A stretch of 64,000 bases of DNA from Arthrobacter sp. DNA4 (GCF_024362385.1 NZ_CP101466.1:3224001-3288000); one strand, 5' to 3'. Shown: positions 25,346 through 33,880, numbered from the stretch's first letter. A program made the numbers and translations. The notes: a model not told the origin generated them from the sequence alone.

Positions 25346-26230
25346 ATGAACCTCATCGTCCTGCTCTCCGTCCTGCTGGTCTGCCTCCCCCTGGGGGCCG
25401 TGGCCTGGTCCGTCCTCACCGTGGACAAGCAGGGCCGCGTCGCGGTCACCGACCTGCTCTCCCGTGGCGCCCCGCCCGTCGCAGCTGCACCCACCGGAGC
25501 GCCCGCACGGCTTGAAGCCCTGGGCCGGCGCCTCACTCCCCCGGCCTACGTCGCGTTCCTGGACCGCCTCTTGTCCCTCGCCGGCCGGCCCGCCTCCATG
25601 CCGCTGGGAAAGGTGCTGGGATTCAAACTCGCCCTCGGCCTGGTAAGCGTGGCCATGGGCGGCTACCTCGCGGGGATCGGAAGCAGCCCGCTGATGAAGC
25701 TCGCCGGGATCTTCGTCCTGTTCCTGGGCTACTTCATCCCGGACCTGCTCCTCTACAGCAAGGGGCAGGAGCGGCAGAAGGCGATGCAGCTCGAACTGGC
25801 CAACACGCTGGACCAGATGTTGATCTCCGTGGAGGCCGGGCTTGGCTTCGAAGGCGCCATGGCCCGGGCCGGTGAGAACGGCAAGGGCCCGCTGGCCGAG
25901 GAACTGGTCCGCACCCTGCAGGACATGCAGGTGGGACGCAGCCGCCGCGAGTCCTACATCGCGCTGGCGGAACGGACCAGCATCCCTGAACTGCGCAGCT
26001 TCGTGCAGGCCGTGGTCCAGGCCGACACGTACGGCATCGCGATCAGCCGGGTCCTTCGCGTCCAGGCCAAGGTTATGCGGGTAAAGCGCCGCCAGCGGGC
26101 CGAGGAAAAGGCCATGAAGCTGCCGGTCATGATCCTTTTCCCACTGTTGTTCTTTATCTTCCCGGTCCTCTTCATCGCCATCCTGGGACCGGCCGTGATC
26201 AACACCGTGATGACGTTCAGCGCACAATAA
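25346..26230 (+). CDS. tadC: TadC-like type II secretion F protein (cluster 2)
   Basis: This 294-residue platform protein starts at ATG 25346, seven bases after tadB. It has N-terminal and mid membrane segments, the T2SS-F domain with ELANTLDQMLISVEAGLGFE and TLQDMQVGRSRRESY, and a C-terminal helix LFPLLFFIFPVLFIAILGPA. It is colinear with the cluster 1 TadC. It is the last recognisable pilus gene of cluster 2; no clear terminator follows before the Hpt-like gene. Confidence 0.93.
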   Translation: MNLIVLLSVLLVCLPLGAVAWSVLTVDKQGRVAVTDLLSRGAPPVAAAPTGAPARLEALGRRLTPPAYVAFLDRLLSLAGRPASMPLGKVLGFKLALGLVSVAMGGYLAGIGSSPLMKLAGIFVLFLGYFIPDLLLYSKGQERQKAMQLELANTLDQMLISVEAGLGFEGAMARAGENGKGPLAEELVRTLQDMQVGRSRRESYIALAERTSIPELRSFVQAVVQADTYGIAISRVLRVQAKVMRVKRRQRAEEKAMKLPVMILFPLLFFIFPVLFIAILGPAVINTVMTFSAQ

Positions 26231-26324
26231 ACGATACGCAGGGCGACGGCAAGGTTGCCTCAAGGTTTACACAGAATGATAAGAAATTGGACGCCGAAGG
26301 ATTTCCAGGAAGTAGCCTTGAACA

Positions 26325-26807
26325 ATGCAGAGTCAGGATCCCGGTTCCAGCGGAAAGAGCCCCGCTGTGGACTCCCCGCCGGTCGGGGTCTCGTCGCCTG
26401 CAGCCCCCGGCCCGGCCGCAGGGGCGTTCCCTTCACTGGAAGCGGCTGCGCTCTTGCCGCTCATTGATGCAGCGGTGCTGGAGGAGCTTGAGGACGAACT
26501 GGCCGGATCAGGGCTGGCCCAACGCTTTGCCCGTGACTACGCCGCCATGTGGGACCTGCGCCTGGCCCGGCTGGGAACAGCCGTGGAGAGCCAGGACGAG
26601 GCCTCTGCACTGGATGCCGTCATCAGCCTGAAGATCAGCTCCGCCATGGTGGGCGGACTCCGGTTGGCCAGGCTGGCGGAACTCCTCGAAGGCCTGATCC
26701 GGAAGGGCGACTTTGTCCGAGGCCAGGCCATGATGGCCGGCGTGGCCCAGGACGGGGCGCGGACGGTGTCCGAGCTGCAGTCGACCTACATCCTGGGAAA
26801 GGGCTGA
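26325..26807 (+). CDS. Hpt-like protein lacking the phospho-accepting histidine
   Basis: This is a 160-residue soluble protein. Residues 1-40 are Pro/Ser-rich and low in complexity. From about 45 to 150 the pattern of four amphipathic helices resembles histidine phosphotransfer (Hpt) domains: IDAAVLEELEDEL, then DAVISLKISSAMVGGLRLARLAELLEG (described in two parts here, residues 97-110 and 111-123). In true Hpt domains this segment reads H-x-L-K-G-S; here the His position is Ile100 and the Gly is Ile. If the assignment is right it cannot relay phosphate and may act as a binding partner. It lies 94 bases after tadC and convergent to the response regulator gene, with three bases between their stops. 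Confidence 0.55.
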   Translation: MQSQDPGSSGKSPAVDSPPVGVSSPAAPGPAAGAFPSLEAAALLPLIDAAVLEELEDELAGSGLAQRFARDYAAMWDLRLARLGTAVESQDEASALDAVISLKISSAMVGGLRLARLAELLEGLIRKGDFVRGQAMMAGVAQDGARTVSELQSTYILGKG

Positions 26808-26810
26808 CCC

Positions 26811-27587
26811 TTAGGCGTCATCGGGGCGGCGGGGAGCCAACCGGTACCCCACCCCTCGGACCGTCTGCAGCCAGCGCGGTGACAGCTGGTCCTCCTTGAG
26901 CTTGCGCCGCAGGTTTCCCACGTGGACCTCCACCGCCCGTTCGTCAGCCTCGCTGATGTACGTGTCCCGGTCATAGAAATCGCCCCGCACCGCCCTCACC
27001 AGGTCAGCCCTGGTGCACACGGCCCCGCCGCCTTTCAGCAGCACATGCAGCAGGTCGAATTCACTGCGGGTCAGTCCCAGCGGCTCGCCCTTGACCTCCA
27101 CGGTGCGTGTCCGGTGGTTCAGCAGGAGGCCGTTGTGCCGCAATACGCTGGAGTCACCGTGCATGGCAGGAACGGGTGCCTGTCCCAAGCTGGCCGGCGC
27201 CTCCCCGGTTATCTCATGCCGGGGCCTGCGCATCATTGCCGCGACCCGCGCCCGGAGTTCCCTTGGCCTGAAGGGCTTGGCGATGTAATCGTCCGCGCCT
27301 GTGTTCAGTGCAGAGAGCAGGTCCGGTTCCTCCGTCCGTCCCGTCAGCATCACCACATAGGCATTACTGAAATTCCGGATTCGCCGTAAAACCTCGAAAC
27401 CGTCAATATCCGGCAGGCCGATATCCAGCGTTACAACGTTGGCCTGCTTGCTACGGACCACCTCAACCCCGGCCCGCCCATCTACAGCTGTATGCACTTC
27501 GAAGCCCGCCTGGGTCAGTACGCCTTCAAGGAGGTTGCGTACATCCGCATCATCTTCGATTACTACAGCTACACCAAGATCGTCCAT
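26811..27587 (-). CDS. OmpR/PhoB-family response regulator
   Basis: This 258-residue regulator starts at ATG 27587 behind AGGGA. The receiver domain (6-120) has EDD at 11-13, the phosphorylated Asp55 in VTLDIGLPDIDG and Lys104 in AKPFRPREL. A linker of about 30 residues precedes a winged-helix DNA-binding domain (from about 160) with LTRSEFDLLHVLLKGGG and the C-terminal TVRGVGYRLAPR. It is divergent from the histidine kinase gene across 252 bases that contain repeated GGGTAAG motifs. Its targets are unknown; the flanking pilus cluster is an obvious candidate. Confidence 0.93.
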   Translation of the reverse strand: MDDLGVAVVIEDDADVRNLLEGVLTQAGFEVHTAVDGRAGVEVVRSKQANVVTLDIGLPDIDGFEVLRRIRNFSNAYVVMLTGRTEEPDLLSALNTGADDYIAKPFRPRELRARVAAMMRRPRHEITGEAPASLGQAPVPAMHGDSSVLRHNGLLLNHRTRTVEVKGEPLGLTRSEFDLLHVLLKGGGAVCTRADLVRAVRGDFYDRDTYISEADERAVEVHVGNLRRKLKEDQLSPRWLQTVRGVGYRLAPRRPDDA

Positions 27588-27706
27588 TGCTATCCCTGCG
27601 CCAGGCGGAGATGGCCCCCCATTGGCCCAGCGCCAATGCCATTCCCGCTCCAACCATTTATACGCTACTAGTAAGCCCTGCTGATCACACCCGTATTCGT
27701 CGCAAA

Positions 27707-27722
27707 AATTGAAAAGTCAATT
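27707..27722. repeat. 6-bp inverted repeat in the divergent two-component promoter region
   Basis: AATTGA and TCAATT are perfect complements across four bases, in an AT-rich patch roughly midway between the divergent regulator and kinase genes. It could be a regulator half-site pair; the arms are short, so chance is possible. Confidence 0.35.
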
Positions 27723-27756
27723 ATTATGACAAGACGTGTGCACTATGGATGGGAAA

Positions 27757-27829
27757 GGGTAAGTACCGGGGTAAGGAAAGCAATTCAAAGACCCGGGCGG
27801 GGCCTGAAATCCAGTTGCGAAAGGGTATG
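27757..27829 (+). repeat. Direct repeats GGGTAAG between the response regulator and kinase genes
   Basis: GGGTAAG occurs at 27757-27763 and 27769-27775 (12-base period), and a variant GGGTATG in the shared context GAAAGGGTA occurs at 27823-27829, just before the kinase start. OmpR-family regulators usually bind tandem direct repeats of about 10-12 bases, so this is a candidate autoregulatory site. Confidence 0.45.
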
Positions 27830-27839
27830 AGTCAGAAAC

Positions 27840-29507
27840 ATGGCTGAGCCATTGTTCCACCGGGGGCCCGGCCGGATCTTCCGCCGGCTGGGGCCCCGCG
27901 CCCAGGTGGCGTTGTGCCAGCTCCCCCTGACCCTCGTAGTGCTGGTCCTTGCGGGGATCACCCCGTTCGCGTGGCCCTCCCTCCTGCACAGTCCGTTATA
28001 CGGCGCAGGCCTGGCCCTCCACGGCATCCTGTTCCTTGCCTGCTTCCTGTTGCCCTGGGAGCGGTTGCCGCACAGGCCGTACCTGCTGATCCCGGTGCTG
28101 GACTTTGTGGCGATCGCCTTCCTGCGCAATGGCGCGGCACCCCTCCTGCCGGGCCTGGCCGTCCTGGTGGTCTTTCCGGTCATCTGGCTCTCCGCGTCCG
28201 GAATGCTGGCACGGAGCAGCCTGGTGCTCAGCTTCCTGGGACCGTTCTTCATCATGGCCCCCTCAGCCGTAGGCCACCTGCCCTCCGTCAACGCATCGGA
28301 TCTCACCACGGTGGTCCTCTTCCCCGTGATGATGCTTGCTGTTTCGCTGGCCATCCGCTTCGCGAGCGTCAACCTGCGGCTGCAGCAGCGTGAACTGGCG
28401 GAGAAGGACCGCGAACTCCGGGACCTGCTGGCGGCAAGCCGGGAACGGGAAAAGCTGCTCGAAACCGTCCTGGACGCCACCGACGTCGGTATTGCCGCCG
28501 TCGACCGTTCCGGCCACTTCCTGGTGTCCAACAGCCGCCAGCGCAACTTCCGCCGCGCCACAGGCGCTGACGAGGCCGTCCCCGGCCAGGGGCACCAGCT
28601 CATCTTCGGCCAGGACCGTCGCACCTTGCTTCCACAGGACCGCAGGCCCATCAACCGGGCCATGGCCGGGGAATCCTTCGCCGACTACCTGGTCTGGGCC
28701 GGTGAAGGGCCGGAGCAGCGCGCCGTCTCCACGGCAGCACGTCCGCTTGTCAGCGAGGATGGCCGGTTCACCGGGGCGGTGGTGGTCTACACCGATGTGA
28801 CCGGCTGGGTGGAGTCCGTGGCCGCGAACCAGGAACTGATCTCCAACGTCTCGCACGAGTTCAAGAACCCGCTGAACTCGATCATTGGCAACGTGGACCT
28901 GGTCCTGGATGAAGCGGACCTGCTGCCGCCGCCCCTGGCACAGCGGCTCCTGGTGGTCCAGCGGAACGCGGAGCGGCTGATGGATCTGGTGGCCGACCTG
29001 ACGGCCTCCGCCACCACCACTTTGAATGTCCACCCCAAACGGACCGACCTGGCCAGCCTGGTGGAGACCAGCCTGAGTTCGGCTCTCGCCTCGGCACAGC
29101 GGTCCCACGTGGAGATCGCCGCCGATGTCCCCTCGCCCCTCTGGGCCTACGCCGACCCGCTCAGGATCGGGCAGGTCCTGGACAACCTGGTGTCCAACGC
29201 CATCAAGTACTCCCCCGGCGGCGGCAGGATCAGCATCAGCGCCACCGCGGACAGGCAGTGGGTGCGGCTGAGCGTCACGGACACCGGGATGGGCATGTCG
29301 CACGAAGATGCGGCAAAGGTTTTCAACCGCTTCTTCCGGACGGAAGCCGCCCAACAGGCGGCCATCCCCGGGGCGGGGCTCGGCCTGTCCATCACGCGGA
29401 TGATCGTGGAGCGGCACGGCGGCAGCATCATGTGCGAGAGCGGCGAGGGCCAGGGCAGCACTTTTACGGTGACGCTCCCCGCGGAGGGCCCGCCTCCGGC
29501 GTTCTAG
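27840..29507 (+). CDS. Membrane sensor histidine kinase with PAS domain
   Basis: This is a 555-residue kinase. Residues 25-175 hold about six hydrophobic segments, with short loops and no large extracellular domain. A coiled coil (178-210), a PAS-like domain (about 208-325), a HisKA domain with His339 in NVSHEFKNPLNS, and a HATPase_c domain with DNLVSNAIKYS, DTGMGMS and GAGLGLSITRMIV follow. The signal is therefore likely membrane-borne or sensed through PAS. It should phosphorylate the divergent regulator. The ATG at 27840 has only a weak, distant ribosome-binding site (GAAAGGG). Confidence 0.92.
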   Translation: MAEPLFHRGPGRIFRRLGPRAQVALCQLPLTLVVLVLAGITPFAWPSLLHSPLYGAGLALHGILFLACFLLPWERLPHRPYLLIPVLDFVAIAFLRNGAAPLLPGLAVLVVFPVIWLSASGMLARSSLVLSFLGPFFIMAPSAVGHLPSVNASDLTTVVLFPVMMLAVSLAIRFASVNLRLQQRELAEKDRELRDLLAASREREKLLETVLDATDVGIAAVDRSGHFLVSNSRQRNFRRATGADEAVPGQGHQLIFGQDRRTLLPQDRRPINRAMAGESFADYLVWAGEGPEQRAVSTAARPLVSEDGRFTGAVVVYTDVTGWVESVAANQELISNVSHEFKNPLNSIIGNVDLVLDEADLLPPPLAQRLLVVQRNAERLMDLVADLTASATTTLNVHPKRTDLASLVETSLSSALASAQRSHVEIAADVPSPLWAYADPLRIGQVLDNLVSNAIKYSPGGGRISISATADRQWVRLSVTDTGMGMSHEDAAKVFNRFFRTEAAQQAAIPGAGLGLSITRMIVERHGGSIMCESGEGQGSTFTVTLPAEGPPPAF

Positions 29508-29583
29508 TGGGCCCACGCCCGCAGGGTTCCCTGGCCGAGCTTGCGAGGTTAGGGGGCGGGTGGGGATCAGGGTGCGGCCGGGG

Positions 29584-30477
29584 TCAGTGCTCGCGGACGG
29601 CCCTGGTTTGTTCGGCGCGGGTCAGCAGCTCGCTGTCGGAAGGGTATGCCACTTCCTCCAGCACCAGGGGATGCGGGGCTGCGAGGACAGACTTGGCATC
29701 CCGCTTCTGCAGCAGCAGCCGTTCGTACAGCCAGCCGGGTTCCTCCACGCCCTCCCCCACGTACAGGGCGGATCCGATCAGCGCGCGCACCATGTTGTGG
29801 CAGAACGCGTCGGCCTGGACGGTTGCCACGATGACGCCGTCCTCGCCGCGCCGGAACTCAAAGCGCTGCAGCTCCCGGATGGTGGTGGCCCCTTCGCGCG
29901 GCTTGCAGAAGGACAGGAAGTTCTGCAGGCCCAGCAGCCGGGAGGCGCCCTCGTTGAGCAGGTCCACGTCCAGCGGGTTCTTGTGCCACAGGGTGAAGTA
30001 CCGCTCCAGCGGATCCCAGAGGGCGGGCCCGTCCGCGATCCGGTAGCTGTACCGCCGCCACAGCGCCGAGAAGCGGGCGTCAAAGCCGGCGGGTGCCGGC
30101 GAGATGTCGTGGACTTCCACCGCCCCGTGCAGGTCGCCGAGGGCGCGGTTCAGGGCGCCGCGGAGGCGGCGCAACATGGCGACGGCGGGATCGAGTTCGT
30201 GCCCGCGCGGCAGCCCCAGCCACTCGGCTTCGGTGAGGTCAAGGTGGACCACCTGGCCGCGGGCGTGCACGCCGGCGTCGGTGCGCCCCGCGACGGTGAC
30301 CCGTACCTGGCGCCGGACCAGGAGCTCGATCGCTTCCTCCAGGACGCCCTGGACGGTCCGCAGCCCCGGCTGCAGCGCCCACCCGCTGAACGGGCCGCCG
30401 TCGTACGAAAGATCAAGCCGGATACGCAAAAACCCGCCGCCCCCTGGAACGGGGGCCGCGGGTTTTTGGTGGTTCAC
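29584..30477 (-). CDS. truA: tRNA pseudouridine(38-40) synthase
   Basis: TruA converts U38-U40 of the tRNA anticodon arm to pseudouridine. The 297-residue protein carries the catalytic Asp67 in AGRTDAGVHARGQV and the later WRRYSYRI and DAFCHNMVRALIG segments. The GTG at 30477 gives MNHQKPAAPVPGGGGFLRIR. TAGACT lies seven bases upstream and there is no ribosome-binding site, so the message is probably leaderless. Codons 4-17 coincide with the terminator hairpin of the rplQ operon. An internal TTG at 30429 would avoid the hairpin and cannot be excluded. Confidence 0.95.
   Translation of the reverse strand: MNHQKPAAPVPGGGGFLRIRLDLSYDGGPFSGWALQPGLRTVQGVLEEAIELLVRRQVRVTVAGRTDAGVHARGQVVHLDLTEAEWLGLPRGHELDPAVAMLRRLRGALNRALGDLHGAVEVHDISPAPAGFDARFSALWRRYSYRIADGPALWDPLERYFTLWHKNPLDVDLLNEGASRLLGLQNFLSFCKPREGATTIRELQRFEFRRGEDGVIVATVQADAFCHNMVRALIGSALYVGEGVEEPGWLYERLLLQKRDAKSVLAAPHPLVLEEVAYPSDSELLTRAEQTRAVREH
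30428..30467 (-). terminator. Terminator of the infA-rplQ operon, lying inside the truA coding start
   Basis: On the minus strand AAAAACCCGC and GCGGGTTTTT pair perfectly around an inner five-base G/C stem, with a GTTCCA loop and a two-base internal mismatch. The T-run is part of the right arm. It lies 42 bases after the rplQ stop and within truA codons 4-17. Confidence 0.85.
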
Positions 30478-30484
30478 AGACCTA

Positions 30485-30490
30485 AGTCTA
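30485..30490 (-). promoter_or_regulatory. Candidate -10 box of a leaderless truA transcript
   Basis: TAGACT on the minus strand is followed by seven bases and the truA GTG, in the short gap between rplQ and truA. Initiation here would lie upstream of the rplQ terminator hairpin, placing that hairpin at the 5' end of the truA message. Confidence 0.5.
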
Positions 30491-30509
30491 TGCGAAGAGA
30501 ATCAGCGAA

Positions 30510-31079
30510 TTACTTCGCGTCCTTCTCCTCGGCAGCCGGAGCTTCAGCAGCCTCAGCGGCCGGAGCCTCTTCGGTTGCAGCTTCTTCAGCGGCGGGTGCC
30601 TCTTCGGTTGCAGCAGCTTCCTCAGCGGCCGGAGCCTCTTCAGCGGGAGCTTCCTCGGCAGCCGGAGCAGCCTTGGCAGCAGCCTGGGTAGCCTCGGCTA
30701 CGACGGCCTGCTTGGCGGAAACCGGCTCGAGGACCAGTTCGATGACAGCCATGGGAGCGTTGTCGCCCTTGCGGTTGCCGATCTTGGTGATGCGGGTGTA
30801 GCCGCCGTCGCGGTTCTCCACAGCCTGCGCAATGTCGGTGAACAGCTCGTGGACGACGCCCTTGTTGCTGATCAGGCCGAGGACGCGGCGGCGGGAAGCC
30901 AGGTCGCCACGCTTGGCGAAGGTCACCAGGCGCTCTGCGTACGGCTTCAGGCGCTTGGCCTTGGTGACCGTGGTGGTGATCCGCTTGTGCTCGAACAGGG
31001 ATGAGGCCAGGTTCGCGAGCATCAGACGCTCGTGAGCCGGGCCGCCGCCGAGGCGCGGACCCTTAGTGGGGGTAGGCAT
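30510..31079 (-). CDS. rplQ: 50S ribosomal protein L17 with long acidic tail
   Basis: L17 lies near the exit-tunnel side of the 50S subunit. The conserved domain ([20 protein letters not shown] to about residue 130) is standard. After that comes a tail of about 55 residues made almost entirely of Ala, Glu and Pro in imperfect repeats such as EEAPAAEEA, ending EEKDAK. The full length is 189 residues compared with 127 in E. coli. It is the last gene of the infA-rplQ unit, 68 bases after rpoA. Confidence 0.97.
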   Translation of the reverse strand: MPTPTKGPRLGGGPAHERLMLANLASSLFEHKRITTTVTKAKRLKPYAERLVTFAKRGDLASRRRVLGLISNKGVVHELFTDIAQAVENRDGGYTRITKIGNRKGDNAPMAVIELVLEPVSAKQAVVAEATQAAAKAAPAAEEAPAEEAPAAEEAAATEEAPAAEEAATEEAPAAEAAEAPAAEEKDAK

Positions 31080-31147
31080 AATTGTTTCTCCTCATGTGGA
31101 AGCCGTGGGCGGCACACCATGGTGCTGCCCGCCGGCCAAGGTCTGGT

Positions 31148-32158
31148 TTAGAGTTCGTCGTCGCCGAAGGCGGCGTCGTCCTCTTCGATTGCTGCGGCGC
31201 GTGCTGCGAGGTCAAAACCGGGAGGCGAGTCCTTGAGGGACAGGCCCAGTTCAACCAGCTTTGCCTTGACCTCGTCAATGGACTTGGCACCGAAGTTGCG
31301 GATGTCCATCAGGTCAGCCTCGGAGCGGGCAACGAGTTCACCCACGGTGTGGATGCCCTCACGCTTGAGGCAGTTGTAGGAACGGACGGTGAGGTCCAGA
31401 TCCTCGATCGGCAGTGCCATGTCGGCTGCCAGGGCAGCGTCGGTGGGCGACGGGCCGATCTCGATACCTTCAGCTGCGGTGTTCAGCTCACGGGCCAGAC
31501 CGAACAGTTCCACCAGGGTGGTGCCTGCGGAAGCAACGGCATCGCGCGGGGCGATGGCCTGCTTGGTCTCGACGTCGACAATCAGCTTGTCGAAGTCGGT
31601 GCGCTGCTCAACACGGGTTGCTTCCACGCGGAAAGTAACCTTAAGCACCGGCGAGTAGATGGAGTCAACCGGGATACGGCCGATCTCTGCATCGCCGGAC
31701 TTGTTCTGAGCTGCCGAAACGTAGCCGCGGCCGCGCTCGATGGTCAGTTCGAGTTCGAACTTGCCCTTCGAGTTCAGCGTGGCAATGTGCAGATCCGGGT
31801 TGTGGAATTCGACGCCGGCCGGCGGAGCGATGTCCGCGGCGGTGACGACTCCGGGGCCCTGCTTGCGCAGGTAAGCCACGACGGGCTCGTCGTGCTCGGA
31901 GGAAACCGACAGGCTCTTGATGTTAAGGATGATCTCGGTGACATCTTCCTTGACACCCGGAACCGTGGTGAACTCGTGCAGCACACCATCGATCCGGATG
32001 CTGGTTACGGCAGCACCGGGGATGGAGGAGAGCAGGGTACGGCGGAGGGAGTTTCCGAGGGTGTAGCCGAAGCCCGGTTCCAGCGGTTCAATGATGAAAC
32101 GCGAACGGTTTTCGGAGACTACCTCTTCGGAGAGGGTGGGGCGCTGTGCAATGAGCAC
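31148..32158 (-). CDS. rpoA: RNA polymerase alpha subunit
   Basis: Alpha dimerises to nucleate RNA polymerase assembly and contacts UP elements and activators through its C-terminal domain. The 336-residue protein has the N-terminal dimer domain ([20 protein letters not shown], residues 24-43), a linker and the C-terminal helix-hairpin-helix domain ([20 protein letters not shown]). It ends in an acidic tail. It follows rpsK across 129 bases that contain a strong hairpin. Confidence 0.98.
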
Positions 32159-32238
32159 TTAGGTTTCCTTTCGGCGAGCATCCGCTATATGACGCAACAC
32201 AGGTGGTGGAAATTCGGTCTGAAGACTTAACGCGCTGG

Positions 32239-32270
32239 GCTTGCCCGGACCATCGCTGGTCCGGGCAAGC
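32239..32270 (-). terminator. Strong hairpin between rpsK and rpoA
   Basis: A perfect 14-bp stem, GCTTGCCCGGACCA / TGGTCCGGGCAAGC, has a four-base loop. No T-run follows on the minus strand, so it looks like an attenuator, a processing site or an RNA stabiliser within the operon, not a full terminator. Confidence 0.6.
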
Positions 32271-32287
32271 TCCTGCTGCGGAAAGAA

Positions 32288-32689
32288 TTAGACGCGGCGG
32301 CGCTTCGGCGGGCGGCAGCCGTTGTGCGCTGCGGGGGTGACGTCCTGGATGGAGCCAACCTCGAGGCCTGCAGCCTGCAGCGAACGGATGGCGGTTTCGC
32401 GTCCGGAACCCGGTCCCTTGACGAAAACGTCTACCTTGCGCATGCCGTGCTCCTGCGCACGCTTGGCAGCGGCTTCGGCAGCCATCTGCGCAGCGAACGG
32501 GGTGGACTTGCGCGAGCCCTTGAAGCCAACCTCACCGGAGGAAGCCCAGGAAATAACAGCGCCGGTCGGATCCGTGATGGAAACGATGGTGTTGTTAAAG
32601 GTGCTCTTGATGTGCGCCTGGCCAAGCGCGATATTCTTCTTGTCCTTCTTACGCGGCTTGCGAACCGCGCCACGAGTCTTCGGGGGCAT
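32288..32689 (-). CDS. rpsK: 30S ribosomal protein S11
   Basis: S11 is part of the 30S platform. The 133-residue protein begins [20 protein letters not shown] and has the conserved [18 protein letters not shown] and the C-terminal [15 protein letters not shown]. It follows rpsM after 54 bases in the alpha-operon order. Confidence 0.97.
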   Translation of the reverse strand: MPPKTRGAVRKPRKKDKKNIALGQAHIKSTFNNTIVSITDPTGAVISWASSGEVGFKGSRKSTPFAAQMAAEAAAKRAQEHGMRKVDVFVKGPGSGRETAIRSLQAAGLEVGSIQDVTPAAHNGCRPPKRRRV

Positions 32690-32743
32690 TTTTTCTCCTA
32701 CAGAAAGTTATTGGGGAAAGTCCGTAAATCCCGAGCGGGGATT

Positions 32744-33118
32744 TTAACGGGCCTTCTTCTTGCTTACGACGGTACGCTTCGGGCCCTTGCGGGTACGTGC
32801 GTTGGTCTTCGTACGCTGACCGCGTACGGGCAGGCCCTTGCGGTGGCGCAGGCCTTCGTAGCTGCCGATTTCAACCTTGCGGCGGATATCTGCTGCTACT
32901 TCGCGGCGAAGGTCACCCTCAACCTTGTAGTTGCCTTCAATGTAGTCACGCAGCTCAACCAGCTGGGCGTCAGTCAGGTCCTTGACGCGGACGTCAGCGC
33001 TGATGCCAGTGGCGGCCAGGGTTTCGTGTGCACGGGTCTTGCCCACGCCGTAGATGTAAGTAAGCGCAATTTCCAGCCGCTTTTCGCGGGGAATGTCTAC
33101 GCCAGCGAGACGAGCCAT
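32744..33118 (-). CDS. rpsM: 30S ribosomal protein S13
   Basis: S13 is in the 30S head and contacts the 50S subunit and P-site tRNA. The 124-residue protein begins [20 protein letters not shown] and contains the helix-hairpin-helix [10 protein letters not shown] and the C-terminal [20 protein letters not shown]. It follows rpmJ across 184 bases that contain short hairpins, including CCGCAC/GTGCGG. Confidence 0.97.
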   Translation of the reverse strand: MARLAGVDIPREKRLEIALTYIYGVGKTRAHETLAATGISADVRVKDLTDAQLVELRDYIEGNYKVEGDLRREVAADIRRKVEIGSYEGLRHRKGLPVRGQRTKTNARTRKGPKRTVVSKKKAR

Positions 33119-33302
33119 AGTGGCAGTACTCCTTGATAAACCGGAGGTCGTAGGCAGTACACCCGCACGTTCCGTGCGGCCCCAGCCTCCGACCGGGGGT
33201 TAGCTGTCCGGACTCTTTCGAGCTCAATGTTCCAGATCAGCTTGTGCTGCCTTTATTTACTTGCGTGGGTTAGCAACCCAGGATTTCCTTCAGGGAAGGA
33301 AA

Positions 33303-33416
33303 TTAGCCCTGGCGCTGCTTGTGGCGCGGGTTCTCGCAGATCACCATGACCCGGCCATTACGGCGGATCACTTTGCACTTTTCGCAGATCTGCTTGACGC
33401 TCGGCTTGACCTTCAT
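33303..33416 (-). CDS. rpmJ: 50S ribosomal protein L36
   Basis: This 37-residue protein reads [20 protein letters not shown] and ends RHKQRQG. The zinc ligands of the C+ form of L36 are present: C11 and C14, then C27 and a downstream His. It lies 71 bases after infA in the usual order infA-rpmJ-rpsM-rpsK-rpoA-rplQ. The Zn-binding form matters because some actinobacteria swap it for a C- form under zinc limitation. Confidence 0.95.
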   Translation of the reverse strand: MKVKPSVKQICEKCKVIRRNGRVMVICENPRHKQRQG

Positions 33417-33487
33417 GGCGTTCCTTTGCGTGTAGCAGTTTGGTCAACTGGAGCAGCAGTCAGTTTGCACTGCCGCCGCCCAGCAAT

Positions 33488-33709
33488 TTACTTGTAGCGG
33501 TAGACGATACGACCACGGGTGAGGTCGTACGGGCTCAGCTCCACCACTACGCGGTCCTCAGGGAGGATTCGGATGTAGTGCTGACGCATCTTTCCAGAGA
33601 TGTGTGCCAGAACGATGTGCTTGTTGGTGAGCTCAACGCGAAACATCGCGTTAGGCAGCGCCTCGGTCACAACGCCTTCGATCTCAATGACCCCGTCCTT
33701 CTTGGCCAT
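33488..33709 (-). CDS. infA: Translation initiation factor IF-1
   Basis: IF-1 binds the 30S A site and helps start-codon selection. The 73-residue protein begins [20 protein letters not shown] and ends [11 protein letters not shown], a single OB fold. The ATG at 33709 follows GGAGGG; in-frame extensions upstream are not conserved. It is the first gene of the alpha-type operon here, because a P1 peptidase and an ABC operon separate it from map. Confidence 0.97.
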   Translation of the reverse strand: MAKKDGVIEIEGVVTEALPNAMFRVELTNKHIVLAHISGKMRQHYIRILPEDRVVVELSPYDLTRGRIVYRYK

Positions 33710-33836
33710 ACCCTCCGCTAACTGTTGTTGCCGCAGCCCCGCCGGATAGCACCGGGCATGACCACGAACGTTTTTGTTGGATCGATTGCCGTCTCCAGGC
33801 CCAAAAGGGCGTGGCAGTCCAGACAACCAACAAGCA

Positions 33837-33865
33837 ACACTACCCTGTTGGCCGGTAAAAGTTAA
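33837..33865 (-). promoter_or_regulatory. Candidate promoter of the infA operon
   Basis: On the minus strand TTAACT, 17 bases, then TAGTGT gives a plausible -35/-10 pair about 130 bases before infA and just after the peptidase gene stop. The -35 match to TTGACA is four of six. Confidence 0.4.
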
Positions 33866-33880
33866 ATCGGCCATAGTAGC

